Below, in pieces: positions 50,916 through 60,490 of a stretch of 64,000 nucleotides of DNA. A program made the position numbers and the translations under genes. The notes beneath the pieces are model-generated. The model had not been told where the DNA came from. It worked only from the letters and a program-made list of their open reading frames with translations, and did no database searches. Location of the stretch: contig NZ_JBHLXC010000006.1 of the NCBI RefSeq assembly GCF_042432495.1, positions 372,001-436,000 of the forward strand. The letters are read 5' to 3'. Source of the DNA: Pseudochelatococcus lubricantis. Its GTDB lineage: Bacteria > Pseudomonadota > Alphaproteobacteria > Rhizobiales > Beijerinckiaceae. Every line of letters starts with the position of its first letter. Within the stretch, counting starts at the first letter, position 1.

Positions 50916-51049
50916 CTTCCCTTTCGCGGGACGGTCGAACGGGCGGATCGGAATATGCTTTTCAGGGCTTGCGCTGCCCCCTGCAAGTCTGGCATCAACG
51001 TTGCCCGGAGATGCGGATTCTGCATCGGGATTTTTCAGGCATCCGTTCC

Positions 51050-51727
51050 ATGGCTCAGGACTTCATCCGCTACGACCTCCACGTCCAGGACGCCCTCCGC
51101 GGCGTCGTCCGCAAGGTGCTGGCCGATGTGGCGCGGGACGGGTTGCCGGGCGACCATCATTTCTACATCACCTTCCTGACGCGCCACCCCGGCGTCCGGC
51201 TGTCGAATCGCATGCGGGCCGAGTATCCGGACGAGATGACGATCGTGCTCCAGCACCAGTTCTGGGACCTTTCGGTCTCGGAAACGGCGTTCGAGGTCGG
51301 GCTGTCGTTCAAGGGCATTCCGGAGAAGCTGGTGGTGCCGTTCGACGCGCTGACCGGCTTCTTCGACCGTTCCGTCGATTTCGGCCTGCGCTTCGAGACG
51401 GATCTCGACACACTTGATGACGACGAGGCGGATGAGGCGGAAACCGATTCCGTTCCCGCCGGAGAGGTTACGCCCGCCACCTTCCCCCGCCGCATTTTCG
51501 AGATCGCCCCGCCAGTCCGCCCCGGCGAGACGGACGACAGACAGCTGGATGACACCGTCTCCTCGTCGCACGGAACCGTGGCGACGGAAGAGACGCCGGC
51601 GCAGGAGCGGGCTTCCGCTCCCGAGGGCGCTGGCGAGGATGGCGACGCCGACCAGCCCGCAGGCGACGGCGAGCAGACCGGTGCGCAGGTAGTGCGGCTC
51701 GACGCATTCCGCAAGAAGAACACCTGA
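51050..51727 (+). CDS. sspB: ClpXP adaptor SspB (alpha-type)
   Basis: Adaptor of 225 residues that tethers ssrA-tagged proteins to ClpXP. The N-terminal 150 residues match alphaproteobacterial SspB: FIRYDLHVQDALRGVVRKVL, FYITFLTRHPGVRLSNRM, YPDEMTIVLQHQFWDL, and FKGIPEKLVVPFDALTGFFD. The acidic middle (DDDEADEAETDS) and the final QVVRLDAFRKK, the ClpX-docking tail, are also typical. The start at 51050 is chosen from the conserved MAQDFIRYDL; the ribosome site is weak. Its place beside ssrA is a direct functional link. Confidence 0.94.
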   Translation: MAQDFIRYDLHVQDALRGVVRKVLADVARDGLPGDHHFYITFLTRHPGVRLSNRMRAEYPDEMTIVLQHQFWDLSVSETAFEVGLSFKGIPEKLVVPFDALTGFFDRSVDFGLRFETDLDTLDDDEADEAETDSVPAGEVTPATFPRRIFEIAPPVRPGETDDRQLDDTVSSSHGTVATEETPAQERASAPEGAGEDGDADQPAGDGEQTGAQVVRLDAFRKKNT

Positions 51728-51986
51728 CCCGGCAAGGCGTGACAAAGTCACCGATTCGTCACCCGATCCGCAACGATCCTTCTTAACCCCCTTTGCGAGA
51801 CGCCACGGCTGCGGCTATACCACTTCCCCAATGGGTATGGCCGCCTGGTTGCGCCCAGACGAGAGAGCGAAGCATCGCTGGCCGGTTCGGGATCGTGGAT
51901 CGCGAAGGGTTGCGGTGGTGCCTTGCGCATGTGGTTTTGAGCGAGCGCTTCCCGGGGAAGCGTATCGCCCTTCCGAGGAGCGCCCG

Positions 51987-53378
51987 ATGTCGCAGACCCG
52001 TACCGAAACCGATTCCTTTGGCCCGATCGAGGTTCCCGCCGATCGTTACTGGGGCGCGCAATCCCAGCGCTCGCTCCAGAATTTCCGCATCGGAACGGAG
52101 AAGATGCCGCTGCCTCTCGTCCATGCGCTCGCTCTGGTGAAGCGCGCGGCCGCGCTCGTCAACAAGGATCTCGGCGTGCTCGACGGCAAGGTGGCCGATG
52201 CTGTCGCATCCGCGGCGGAGGAAGTGATCGCGGGCAAGTTCGACGACCACTTCCCGCTCGCCGTCTGGCAGACGGGCTCCGGCACGCAGTCGAACATGAA
52301 CGCCAACGAGGTGATCGCCAACCGCGCCAACGAGCTGCTCGGCGCGCCGCTCGGCTCCAAGACGCCGGTCCACCCGAACGATCATGTCAACAGGGGCCAG
52401 TCGTCGAACGACACCTTCCCGACTGCCATCCACATCGCCGCCGTGCTCGACGTCAGCAATCGCCTGTTGCCGGCGCTGGAGCATCTGCACAAGGCGCTCG
52501 TCGCCAAGTCGGAAGAATTCGGGGACATCGTCAAGATCGGCCGCACCCATCTGCAGGACGCCACGCCCGTCACGCTGGGCCAGGAATTCTCCGGCTACGC
52601 GGCGCAAGTCGAAACCGGCATCCGCCATGTGAAGAAGGGCATCGAATCCCTTTATCCTCTGGCACAGGGCGGCACGGCCGTCGGCACAGGCCTCAACGCC
52701 CATCCGGAATTCGCGGCGCGCTTCGCCGCCAAGGTCGCGGAAATCACCGGCCAGCCCTTCGTCACCGCGCCGAACAAGTTCGAATCGCTGGCAAGCAACG
52801 ATGCCGTCGTGTTCGCGCACGGCGCGCTGGTGAGCGTCGCGACCGCCCTGTTCAAGATCGCCAACGACATCCGCCTGCTCGGCTCCGGCCCGCGTTCGGG
52901 CCTCGGCGAGCTGTCCCTGCCGGAGAACGAGCCCGGCTCGTCGATCATGCCCGGCAAGGTCAACCCCACGCAGTCGGAAGCGGTGACGATGCTCGCCGCG
53001 CAGGTCATCGGCAACGGCACGACGATCTCGGTCGCCGGCAGCCAGGGCCACCTCGAACTCAACGTCTACAAGCCGGTCATCGTCCATGTATTCCTGCAGT
53101 CTGTGCGGCTGCTCGCCGATGGCGCCGTGAGCTTCACCGACAACTGCGTCGTCGGCATTCAGCCCAACCGGGAGCGCATCACGGAGCTGCTGGAGCGCTC
53201 GCTCATGCTGGTGACGGCGCTTGCGCCGAAGATCGGCTACGATGCTGCGGCGGACATCGCCAAGGCCGCCCACAAGCACGGCACCACCCTTCGCGAGGAA
53301 GCGCTGAAGTCCGGCAAGGTCACGGCCGAGGAGTTCGATGCCGTCGTCCGCCCGCAGGACATGCTGGCCCCGCACTGA
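51987..53378 (+). CDS. fumC: Class II fumarate hydratase FumC
   Basis: Iron-independent fumarase of 463 residues of the TCA cycle. Motifs in order are FGPIEVPADRYWGAQSQRS, QTGSGTQSNMNANEVIANRA, NRGQSSNDTFPTA, GRTHLQDATPVTLGQEF and the family signature GSSIMPGKVNPTQSE. The start at 51987 follows GAGGAG by 6 bases; the open frame extends upstream without similarity. The downstream DUF4169 and ribbon-helix-helix genes are likely in the same transcript. The 259 bp upstream hold only the presumed promoter. Confidence 0.96.
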   Translation: MSQTRTETDSFGPIEVPADRYWGAQSQRSLQNFRIGTEKMPLPLVHALALVKRAAALVNKDLGVLDGKVADAVASAAEEVIAGKFDDHFPLAVWQTGSGTQSNMNANEVIANRANELLGAPLGSKTPVHPNDHVNRGQSSNDTFPTAIHIAAVLDVSNRLLPALEHLHKALVAKSEEFGDIVKIGRTHLQDATPVTLGQEFSGYAAQVETGIRHVKKGIESLYPLAQGGTAVGTGLNAHPEFAARFAAKVAEITGQPFVTAPNKFESLASNDAVVFAHGALVSVATALFKIANDIRLLGSGPRSGLGELSLPENEPGSSIMPGKVNPTQSEAVTMLAAQVIGNGTTISVAGSQGHLELNVYKPVIVHVFLQSVRLLADGAVSFTDNCVVGIQPNRERITELLERSLMLVTALAPKIGYDAAADIAKAAHKHGTTLREEALKSGKVTAEEFDAVVRPQDMLAPH

Positions 53379-53389
53379 TCGTCGCCGCC

Positions 53390-53608
53390 ATGGCCGAACT
53401 CATCAACCTGCGCCGTGCCCGCAAGGCGCGCGCCAGATCGGAAAAGGAAGCGCAGGCGGCGGAGAACCGCCTGCGCTCCGGCGTGCCGAAGGCTGAGCGG
53501 ACGCTCTCCTCCGCCACGCGCGAGAAAGACGAACGCCGTCTCGACGGGCATCGCCTCGCGGAAACCGATGCCGCCCGATCGCGTTCCGATGACGACGGCA
53601 AGGCGTGA
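53390..53608 (+). CDS. DUF4169 family small protein
   Basis: Highly charged protein of 72 residues: MAELINLRRARKARARSEKE then AAENRLRSGVPKAERTL and a DERRLDGHRL helix, matching DUF4169, which is confined to alphaproteobacteria and often lies after fumC. It has no known function; the composition suggests a nucleic-acid or ribosome-associated helix bundle. Its stop overlaps a possible GTG of the next gene. Confidence 0.85.
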   Translation: MAELINLRRARKARARSEKEAQAAENRLRSGVPKAERTLSSATREKDERRLDGHRLAETDAARSRSDDDGKA

Positions 53609-53619
53609 GCGGAAGCAGC

Positions 53620-53865
53620 ATGAGTGCAACCGGCTTGAGCGAGACCGTTATCAAGCGCTCGGTCATGATCGCCGGGCATCGCACCAGCGTATCACTGGAG
53701 CAGCCGTTCTGGGACGCCTTGCGCGAGATTGCCGAAAACCGTCAGACATCGGTAGCGGCGTTGATCGCCGACATCGACACAGCGCGCGGAGACAGCAACC
53801 TGTCTTCCGCGATCCGCGTCTTCGTGCTGGCACAGTTCCGTCAGGCGGCTGCAGCCAGGGCGTGA
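53620..53865 (+). CDS. Ribbon-helix-helix domain protein
   Basis: The 81-residue protein fits the RHH_4 family (VMIAGHRTSVSLEQPFWDALREIAENRQTSVAALIADIDTARG), a small DNA-binding fold like Arc/MetJ. It follows DUF4169 in the fumC unit, a conserved neighbourhood. The ATG at 53620 has GGAAGC upstream; a GTG at 53605 would overlap the previous stop. The target is unknown. Confidence 0.83.
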   Translation: MSATGLSETVIKRSVMIAGHRTSVSLEQPFWDALREIAENRQTSVAALIADIDTARGDSNLSSAIRVFVLAQFRQAAAARA

Positions 53866-53887
53866 CCCCGAAAAGCGGGACAAGCCA

Positions 53888-55147
53888 TCACCTCGCGCCA
53901 TAGCGGGCGAGAGAAAGATCCGACACGTCGACTTCGGGCGTCGCACCCGTCACGATGTCGGCCAGCACTTTTCCCGATCCGCAGGCCATCGTCCAGCCCA
54001 GCGTTCCATGACCGGTGTTGGTGTAGAGATTGGCGAAGCGCGTCTTGCCGATGACCGGGGTGCTGTCTGGCGTCATCGGCCGCAGGCCGGACCAGAGCTG
54101 CGCAGGGGCCGGATCGCCGCCATGCGGGAACAGGTCGTGCAGCACAAGTGACAGCGTGCCCTTACGGTCCGGATGCAGCGCAATCTGATAGCCGGACACT
54201 TCCGCCATGCCGCCGACGCGGATGCGATCTCCGAGGCGGGTGATCGCGACCTTGTAGCTGTCGTCCAGCACCGTGGAAACCGGCGCCGCCTCCGCATCGG
54301 CGATATCGACCGTGATCGAATAACCTTTCACGGGATAGACCGGCAGGCGCAGGCCGAGTGGCTTCAGCAACTGGGGCGAGAAGCTGCCCAGCGCCACCAC
54401 GACACCGTCGGCCTTCTCGATACCGTCCGCCGTGCGCACCCCGGTAACGCGGTCACCCTCGGCACTTAGGCCGAGGATCTCGACGCCATAGCGAAAAGTC
54501 ACGCCCGCGCCGGCGGCTTGCTGCGCCAGCGCATTGGTGAACTTGAAGCAGTCTCCCGTCTCGTCGCGGGGCAGGCGCAGACCGCCGACGATCTTGTGGC
54601 GCGTATGCTTAAGCGCGGGCTCCGCCGTGACGCAACCGTCGACCGTGAGCAATTCGAATGGCACGCCGTACTGGCGCAGAACCTCGATATCGCCGCCGAC
54701 GGCATCGAGCTGCTTCTGCGTGCGGAAGAGCTGCAGCGTGCCCTGCGTGCGCTCGTCATAGGCGATGCCGGTTTCTGCCCGCAACGCATCGAGGCAGTCG
54801 CGGCTATATTCGGCTATGCGCACCATGCGGGCCTTGTTGGCGGCATAACGCGCAGGCGTGCAGTTGCCGAGCATCTGCACGAGCCACGCCAGCATGGCGG
54901 CATCCGCCCGAGGCCGCAGGATCAGCGGCGAGTGCTCCATGAACAGCCATTTGAACGCCTTCAGCGGAATTTCAGGCGATGCCCACGGCGAGGCATAGCC
55001 GGGTGAAATCTGCCCCGCGTTGGCGAAGCTCGTTTCAAGGGCGGGCCCCTGCTGGCGGTCGATGACGGTAACGTCGCAGCCAGCCTTCGCCAGATACCAG
55101 GCCGAGGTCACGCCAACGACGCCGGCGCCCAGAACAATCACTTTCAT
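53888..55147 (-). CDS. dadA: D-amino acid dehydrogenase DadA
   Basis: FAD-dependent membrane-associated enzyme of 419 residues oxidising D-alanine and other D-amino acids. Signs are the dinucleotide motif VLGAGVVGVTSAWYL, TSFANAGQISPGYASPWASP, FKWLFMEHSPL, and GHGTLGWTMACGSG near the C-terminus. It is downstream of the alanine racemase gene on the same strand, so L-alanine is racemised and then oxidised for use as carbon and nitrogen. The gene order is reversed relative to the dadAX of enterobacteria. Confidence 0.95.
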   Translation of the reverse strand: MKVIVLGAGVVGVTSAWYLAKAGCDVTVIDRQQGPALETSFANAGQISPGYASPWASPEIPLKAFKWLFMEHSPLILRPRADAAMLAWLVQMLGNCTPARYAANKARMVRIAEYSRDCLDALRAETGIAYDERTQGTLQLFRTQKQLDAVGGDIEVLRQYGVPFELLTVDGCVTAEPALKHTRHKIVGGLRLPRDETGDCFKFTNALAQQAAGAGVTFRYGVEILGLSAEGDRVTGVRTADGIEKADGVVVALGSFSPQLLKPLGLRLPVYPVKGYSITVDIADAEAAPVSTVLDDSYKVAITRLGDRIRVGGMAEVSGYQIALHPDRKGTLSLVLHDLFPHGGDPAPAQLWSGLRPMTPDSTPVIGKTRFANLYTNTGHGTLGWTMACGSGKVLADIVTGATPEVDVSDLSLARYGAR

Positions 55148-55188
55148 GGGATCACGACTCTCTCGATGTTAAGAAATCCGGCCGGAAG

Positions 55189-56346
55189 TCAGGCCCGCGC
55201 CTCACCGCTATAGATGCGCCTGTAGCGATGACCGAGCGATGTCAGGATCTCGTATCCAATGGTGCCGGCCGCGTCCGCCACCTGATCGACGCTCTGGTGG
55301 CCGCCGATCAGTTCGACCCGTGCATCCGTGCCGACCGCGCCTTCCGGCAGCGAGGAGATGTCTACCGAGATGCTGTCCATCGACACGCGGCCCAGTATGG
55401 GCAGACGGTGACCGTCGAGGTAGACCGTGCCGCGCCCGCCCAGACTGCGCAGCCAACCGTCCGCGTAGCCCACGGACAGCGTGGCAACGCGCACGGGCGC
55501 AGGCGCTTCGAAGGTGTAACCGTAGCCGACATGGACGCCGCGCGGGATCGCCCGCGTCTGGATGACACGTGCGTGGAGGCGCACGACCGGGCGCATCGGA
55601 TTGGGCCTCCCCGGCAGGGGATTGATGCCGTAGAGCGCCGCGCCGGGACGTGCCATGTCGAAATGATAGTCCCGCCCCAGGAAGATGCCGGAGGAGTTGG
55701 CGAGACAGCGGCGTGCGCGAGCAAAGGCGGAATGGGAGGCGAGGACATCGTGGCCGGCGCGGAAGTTGGCGAGTTGCTCGGCATTGGCGGCACGTGCCGG
55801 TTCGTCGGCGCAGGCGAGATGGCTCATGACGAAAAGGATGTCGAGCCCCTCGAAAGACCGCGCGTTCTGCGCGAGCGTCCGCACCTCCGCCGGCGCGAGG
55901 CCAAGGCGCGACATGCCGGTATCGATCTGTACGACGGCGGGCAAGATGCGGCCGAGCCGCGCTGCCTCCGCGCGCCACGCGGCGAGATGATCGGCTGAAT
56001 TGAGCACCGGCACGACCGCCGCTTGCGCGCACGCGCCGACGGCGTCGCGCGTGAGGCCATTCAATACATAAAGAGTGCTGTCGTCCGGCAGCACAGGCCG
56101 CAGCGCCAGCGCTTCGTCGAAATGCGCGACGAAGAAGTGGCGGCAGCCTTCAGCGTGCAGTTCCGGCGCGACGCGCGACGCGCCGAGGCCGTAGGCATCC
56201 GCCTTCACCACGCCGGCGCACTGGGTCTGCCCCAGCCGCGCCTGCAACAGGCGGTAATTGGAGCGGATGGCCGCGAGGTCGATTTCCAGCAAACCGGCCG
56301 AGGGTGTCGGCGACGATTCTTCATTCGGGTGGAGAGGGAAAGCCAT
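55189..56346 (-). CDS. dadX: Alanine racemase (catabolic, DadX-like)
   Basis: PLP enzyme of 385 residues. The cofactor lysine is in GVVKADAYGLGA near residue 45, the catalytic tyrosine in HVGYGYTFEAP, and the carboxylated-loop regions QIDTGMSRLGL and RPGAALYGINPL are intact. The C-terminal domain ends with YRRIYSGEA. Linked to dadA, it is called catabolic from context; wall synthesis could also use it. The start at 56346 (MAFPLHPNE) has no strong ribosome site, and an upstream TTG at 56445 is less likely. Confidence 0.92.
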   Translation of the reverse strand: MAFPLHPNEESSPTPSAGLLEIDLAAIRSNYRLLQARLGQTQCAGVVKADAYGLGASRVAPELHAEGCRHFFVAHFDEALALRPVLPDDSTLYVLNGLTRDAVGACAQAAVVPVLNSADHLAAWRAEAARLGRILPAVVQIDTGMSRLGLAPAEVRTLAQNARSFEGLDILFVMSHLACADEPARAANAEQLANFRAGHDVLASHSAFARARRCLANSSGIFLGRDYHFDMARPGAALYGINPLPGRPNPMRPVVRLHARVIQTRAIPRGVHVGYGYTFEAPAPVRVATLSVGYADGWLRSLGGRGTVYLDGHRLPILGRVSMDSISVDISSLPEGAVGTDARVELIGGHQSVDQVADAAGTIGYEILTSLGHRYRRIYSGEARA

Positions 56347-56481
56347 CGCATATGCCGCCGGTAGAAGCGCCTGACATCTCCCGGCGGCCGCCCGATAGAA
56401 CGCCCGCCGGTGTGGTAACTCGACCATCCAAAAAGGCGCGTGCAATGTGGCGAATATCCGGACGGATATGAAACTTTAGCT

Positions 56482-58008
56482 TCAGCTTCCGTCCAGGAAA
56501 AGCCGGTAGGCGGGATTGTTCGTCTCCTCCCACCAGGGATAGCCAAGTTCCTCCAGAAAACCGGCGAATGCTGGCCGGTCGGCCTCCTCCACCTGGATGC
56601 CGGCGAGCACCCGGCCGAAATCCGTGCCGTGGTTGCGATAGTGGAACATCGAGATGTTCCAGTCCGAGCGCAGCACCTCCAGAAAGCGCAACAGCGCGCC
56701 CGGGCGTTCCGGAAATTCGAACCGGTAGACGAGTTCGTTGCCCACCGAGGCCGCCCGTCCACCGACCATATGGCGGACGTGCAGCTTCGCAAGCTCGTTG
56801 TCGGAGAGGTCGATCGCCGGGTAGTCACGCTCCTTCAGCAGGGCGAGGATCTGTTCCCGCTCCCGCTCGCCGTCGCGCAACTGCACGCCGACGAAGATAT
56901 GGGCATCGGCGCCGGCTGCGTAACGGTAGTTGAACTCCGTGATCTGGCGGTCGCCCAGCAGGCGGATGAACTGGCGGTAGCTGCCCGGCCGCTCGGGAAT
57001 GGTAACGGCGATCAGCGCCTCGGACCGCTCGCCGACCTGCGCCCGTTCGGCCACGTGCTGCAGGCGATCGAAGTTGAGGTTGGCGCCGGAGTTGATGGCG
57101 ATCAGCGGGCCGTTGCCGGCCTCCGGCAGCGTGCGGTAGCGCTTGAGTCCCGCGAGCGCCAGCGCGCCGGCCGGTTCGGCGATGGCGCGGGTGTCGTCGA
57201 AGATGTCCTTGATCGCCGCGCAGATTTCGTCGCCTGAAACGGTGATGATGCCGTCGAGCCGTTCACGGCAGATGCGGAACGTCTCCACGCCCGCCTGCGC
57301 TACGGCGACGCCGTCCGCGAACAGGCCGACATGCGGCAGCACCACGCGCTCGCCCGCGGCGATGGCGGCCTTCATGCTGGCGGCGTCGTCGGGCTCGACG
57401 CCGATCACCTTCACATTGGGGCGCAGGAACTTGATGTAGAGCGCGATGCCCGACGCCAGCCCGCCGCCGCCGATGGGCACGAAAACGGCTTCCAGCGGCC
57501 CCGGATGCTGGCGCAGCAGCTCGACCGCGACCGTACCCTGCCCGGCGATCACATCCGGATCGTCGTAGGGGTGGACGAAGACGAGGCCTTGCTCGCGTTC
57601 CAGTTCCATCGCGTGGCGGCGCGCGTCGTCGAAGGCGTCGCCGAACAGCACCACCTCGCCGCCGAGATTGCGCACAGCCGCGACCTTGATGCCGGGCGTG
57701 GTGCGCGGCATGACGATGACGGAACGGATGCCGAGCTTCTGGGTGGCGAGAGCCACGCCCTGGGCGTGATTGCCGGCCGAGGCGCAGATGACGCCGCGCG
57801 CGCGTTCCTCCGCCGAAAGTTGCGCCACCTTGTTATAGGCGCCGCGCAGCTTGAAGGAATAGACCGGCTGCAGGTCCTCACGCTTCAGGAAGACCGGCGT
57901 GCCGATGCGCTGCGACAGACGCCGCATCGGATCGAGCGGCGATTCGATGGCAACGTCATAGACCGATGACGTCAATATCCGGCGGATATAGTTTTGCGTG
58001 TCTGGCAT
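56482..58008 (-). CDS. ilvA: Threonine ammonia-lyase, biosynthetic (IlvA)
   Basis: First committed step to isoleucine: threonine to 2-oxobutanoate. The 508-residue protein has the PLP lysine in PVYSFKLRGAYNK near residue 53, SAGNHAQGVALA, the phosphate-binding GGGGLASGIAL, and two C-terminal ACT-like domains (ALIAVTIPERPGSYRQFIRLLG and ELVYRFEFPERPGALLRFLEVL) that mark the isoleucine-regulated form. The start at 58008 (MPDTQNYIRRI) agrees with relatives. It lies 135 bp upstream of dadX on the same strand; the 279 bp before it hold no gene. Confidence 0.95.
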   Translation of the reverse strand: MPDTQNYIRRILTSSVYDVAIESPLDPMRRLSQRIGTPVFLKREDLQPVYSFKLRGAYNKVAQLSAEERARGVICASAGNHAQGVALATQKLGIRSVIVMPRTTPGIKVAAVRNLGGEVVLFGDAFDDARRHAMELEREQGLVFVHPYDDPDVIAGQGTVAVELLRQHPGPLEAVFVPIGGGGLASGIALYIKFLRPNVKVIGVEPDDAASMKAAIAAGERVVLPHVGLFADGVAVAQAGVETFRICRERLDGIITVSGDEICAAIKDIFDDTRAIAEPAGALALAGLKRYRTLPEAGNGPLIAINSGANLNFDRLQHVAERAQVGERSEALIAVTIPERPGSYRQFIRLLGDRQITEFNYRYAAGADAHIFVGVQLRDGEREREQILALLKERDYPAIDLSDNELAKLHVRHMVGGRAASVGNELVYRFEFPERPGALLRFLEVLRSDWNISMFHYRNHGTDFGRVLAGIQVEEADRPAFAGFLEELGYPWWEETNNPAYRLFLDGS

Positions 58009-58287
58009 CGCTCGCCTTTGCCTGTCATGCTGTGATATATTTATATGGTGCGCGTTCGCGATCCTTCGCCGGCCCTGCCGGCGGCGATGACAGAGCAATA
58101 GCGCACCTTCGCGCCCGGCGGAACCACCGCTTTGCCGGATCAGAGTCGCGTTGCGAACATATACACCGGCCGCGATCGCCTGTTATTATCCGCGATGCCG
58201 GATATGCGGGCGGAAAATTGCCGAACGACAGTTTCCGATCTGGCGGCGGAGTGACGGGGGCGCGCCCCCGCAGGTTGAGGAGAACGC

Positions 58288-58656
58288 ATGTCCGACGACG
58301 ACACGCCGCAAGTCATGGCGTTCGATGAAATGATCGACATCAATGAGGTGCTGCAGGCACTCGATCGCGATCTGGAGCGCCGCCTGGATATCGCCCGGAG
58401 GCTGGAACCGATCCTGCGAGACATCGTCCGTTACTATGGCGTCCCGCCTGACAACTGGCATTCGTTCGGCATCATCTTCCGCTTCGATAATCAGGATAGC
58501 GGCAAAGTGGGGCTTGAGGTAGGCGGCATGGCGCTGCGGGCGTCGGGAACCCGCGGGCGCCACCCGGACGCCGCGGCAACGGCCCATGTGGAGGCCCATG
58601 TTCCGGCGACATCCGGCGGAGCGCCGCCCGGCAGCGAGCCGGGCGAGGACGGCTGA
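58288..58656 (+). CDS. Hypothetical protein, family not recognised
   Basis: Soluble 122-residue protein beginning MSDDDTPQVMAFDEMIDINEVLQAL, mostly helical, with the conserved-looking core RRLEPILRDIVRYYGVPPDNWHSFGIIFRFDN and a low-complexity Gly/Pro/Glu tail. TTGAGGAGA precedes the start, so translation is convincing. There is no membrane segment. It is upstream of lemA on the same strand but separated by 105 bp. Confidence 0.65.
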   Translation: MSDDDTPQVMAFDEMIDINEVLQALDRDLERRLDIARRLEPILRDIVRYYGVPPDNWHSFGIIFRFDNQDSGKVGLEVGGMALRASGTRGRHPDAAATAHVEAHVPATSGGAPPGSEPGEDG

Positions 58657-58761
58657 CGAAAAAACCGCACGGCCCTTCTACGCGCGGGCGGCCTGTGTCA
58701 CACTGGCCTCGGCGCCGTTCGCCATAAGTTGCCATCATTGCAACGCTCCAAGGGGGCCGTC

Positions 58762-59316
58762 ATGTGGATCATCCTCGGCGTCATCGTCGCACTCCTGCTT
58801 TACACCGTCTTCGTCTACAACGGGCTGGTGTCCCTGCGGCAGCGGGTCAATCAGGCATTCGGCGATATCGACGTGCAGCTCAAGCAGCGCCGCGACCTTG
58901 TTCCCAACCTCGTCGAGACGGTGAAGGGCTATGCCGTGCATGAGCGCGAGACGCTCGATTCCGTCACGCGGGCGCGCCAGCTTGCCCTTGAGGCGCAGGG
59001 TTCCGCCGGACAGGCCAGTGCCGAGCAGGCGCTGACGGGGGCACTGGGCCGGCTCCTCGCCGTGGCCGAAGCCTATCCGGACCTCAAGGCGAACGGCAAT
59101 TTCCAACAATTGCAGCTCGATCTTTCCGATATCGAGAACAAGCTCGCGGCCGCGCGGCGCTTCTTCAACAACGCGGTGAGCGAATACAACGCCGCCATCG
59201 AATCGTTTCCCGCCACCCTGTTCGCCCGGAACTTCGGCTTCACGCACCGGGAGTTCTTCGATGTGGGCGAGACGGCGCGCCAGCAGCTCGACGCGCCGCC
59301 GACGGTGAAATTCTGA
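58762..59316 (+). CDS. lemA: LemA family protein
   Basis: Membrane protein of 184 residues with an N-terminal segment (WIILGVIVALLLYTVFVYN) followed by the LemA helical core: LVSLRQRVNQAFGDIDVQLKQRRDLVPNLVETVKGY and ENKLAAARRFFNNAVSEYNAAIESFP. LemA proteins commonly accompany a membrane M48 peptidase, as here, and may anchor or regulate it. The start follows CCAAGGGGG. The HtpX-like gene begins 14 bp downstream. Confidence 0.93.
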   Translation: MWIILGVIVALLLYTVFVYNGLVSLRQRVNQAFGDIDVQLKQRRDLVPNLVETVKGYAVHERETLDSVTRARQLALEAQGSAGQASAEQALTGALGRLLAVAEAYPDLKANGNFQQLQLDLSDIENKLAAARRFFNNAVSEYNAAIESFPATLFARNFGFTHREFFDVGETARQQLDAPPTVKF

Positions 59317-59330
59317 TAAACGGTTGCTGA

Positions 59331-60461
59331 ATGGCCGCGTTCGGGCTCTATACGCATATCCGGGCTAACCGTGTCCGTTCCGCGCTGCTGATAGCGGGGC
59401 TATTCCTGCTGGTGTATGTGCTCGTGTTCGCGGGCGCGCTGGCCGGCGAGGCGCTGGCGGCGAACGCGCCTTTCGATGTGCTCGTCCGTCGTGCGCTGGA
59501 CGGCTTCGTCACGACGATTCCCGTCGCCACGCTGGCGGCGCTCGCGTGGATCGGAATCGCCTACTTCTTTCACCAGAAAATCCTCGGCGCGATCACCGGC
59601 TCGCACGACATCACGCGCGCCGACGCGCCCGAGCTTTATGCGCTGCTCGAAAACCTGTGCATCTCGCGCGGCCTGCGCACGCCTCGCCTCGCCGTCATGG
59701 AAACGGATGCGCTGAACGCCTATGCCTCCGGCCTCAACGAAGACCAGTATGCGGTCACCGTCACGCGCGGCCTGCTGGCGACGCTGAACCGCGCCGAGAT
59801 CGAGGCAGTGCTCGCCCACGAGTTGACCCACATCCGCAACAGGGATGTGCAGTTGATGGTGACGGCGATGATCATCGCCGGCGTGGTCTCGTTTTTCGGC
59901 GAGATGCTCTTCCGCTGGCTGCGGTTCGCACCCATGCGCTCGTCCTCCCGCGACAACGACCGGAAGGGCGGCGGCGCGGCGCTAGCCATCGTTGTCGCGC
60001 TGGTGCTGGCGGTTCTGGCGTGGGTGCTATCCATCGCCATCCGCTTCTCGCTATCGCGTTCGCGCGAGTATCTCGCGGATGCCGGAGCGGTGGAACTGAC
60101 GAAAAACCCGGACGCGATGATCTCGGCGCTGCTGAAGATATCCGGCCATAGCGACGTTCCCGCCGCGCCATCTGCCGTCATGGAAATGTGCATCGATAAC
60201 CCGCGCACCGGCTTCAGCAGCCTTTTCGCGACACACCCGCCCATCGGGGACAGGATCGATGCGCTGGTGCGTTATGCCGGCGGCCACTTGCCGAGCGAGC
60301 CCTTGCCCGTTCCCGGCACAGAACCGGCAACGACCGACGCCGCTCCGGAGCCCGGCACCGACGCCGGCGGCCCCTGGAGCCGCCGGTGGCGCGACAGATG
60401 GAACGCCCGCCGCCCAACAGACAACCAGCCCCCTCCCCGGAAAAGGGGGCCGTGGGGATGA
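59331..60461 (+). CDS. HtpX-like M48 family membrane metalloprotease
   Basis: Zinc protease of 376 residues in the inner membrane with four hydrophobic segments (two before residue 90, two at about 170-225). The zinc motif is HELTH in AVLAHELTHIRNRDVQ, with a downstream glutamate in SREYLADAGAVEL completing the site. A polar, Pro-rich C-terminal tail of about 60 residues is an extension over HtpX. It degrades misfolded membrane proteins; with LemA it forms a recurrent pair. Confidence 0.93.
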   Translation: MAAFGLYTHIRANRVRSALLIAGLFLLVYVLVFAGALAGEALAANAPFDVLVRRALDGFVTTIPVATLAALAWIGIAYFFHQKILGAITGSHDITRADAPELYALLENLCISRGLRTPRLAVMETDALNAYASGLNEDQYAVTVTRGLLATLNRAEIEAVLAHELTHIRNRDVQLMVTAMIIAGVVSFFGEMLFRWLRFAPMRSSSRDNDRKGGGAALAIVVALVLAVLAWVLSIAIRFSLSRSREYLADAGAVELTKNPDAMISALLKISGHSDVPAAPSAVMEMCIDNPRTGFSSLFATHPPIGDRIDALVRYAGGHLPSEPLPVPGTEPATTDAAPEPGTDAGGPWSRRWRDRWNARRPTDNQPPPRKRGPWG

Positions 60462-60490
60462 CCCGGTCCCGAAAGGGATCGGATCTGCTC

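Noticed and set aside
50623..50916. 97-codon - strand ORF at the tmRNA locus
   Set aside because: It lies wholly within the tmRNA gene and has no features of a protein.
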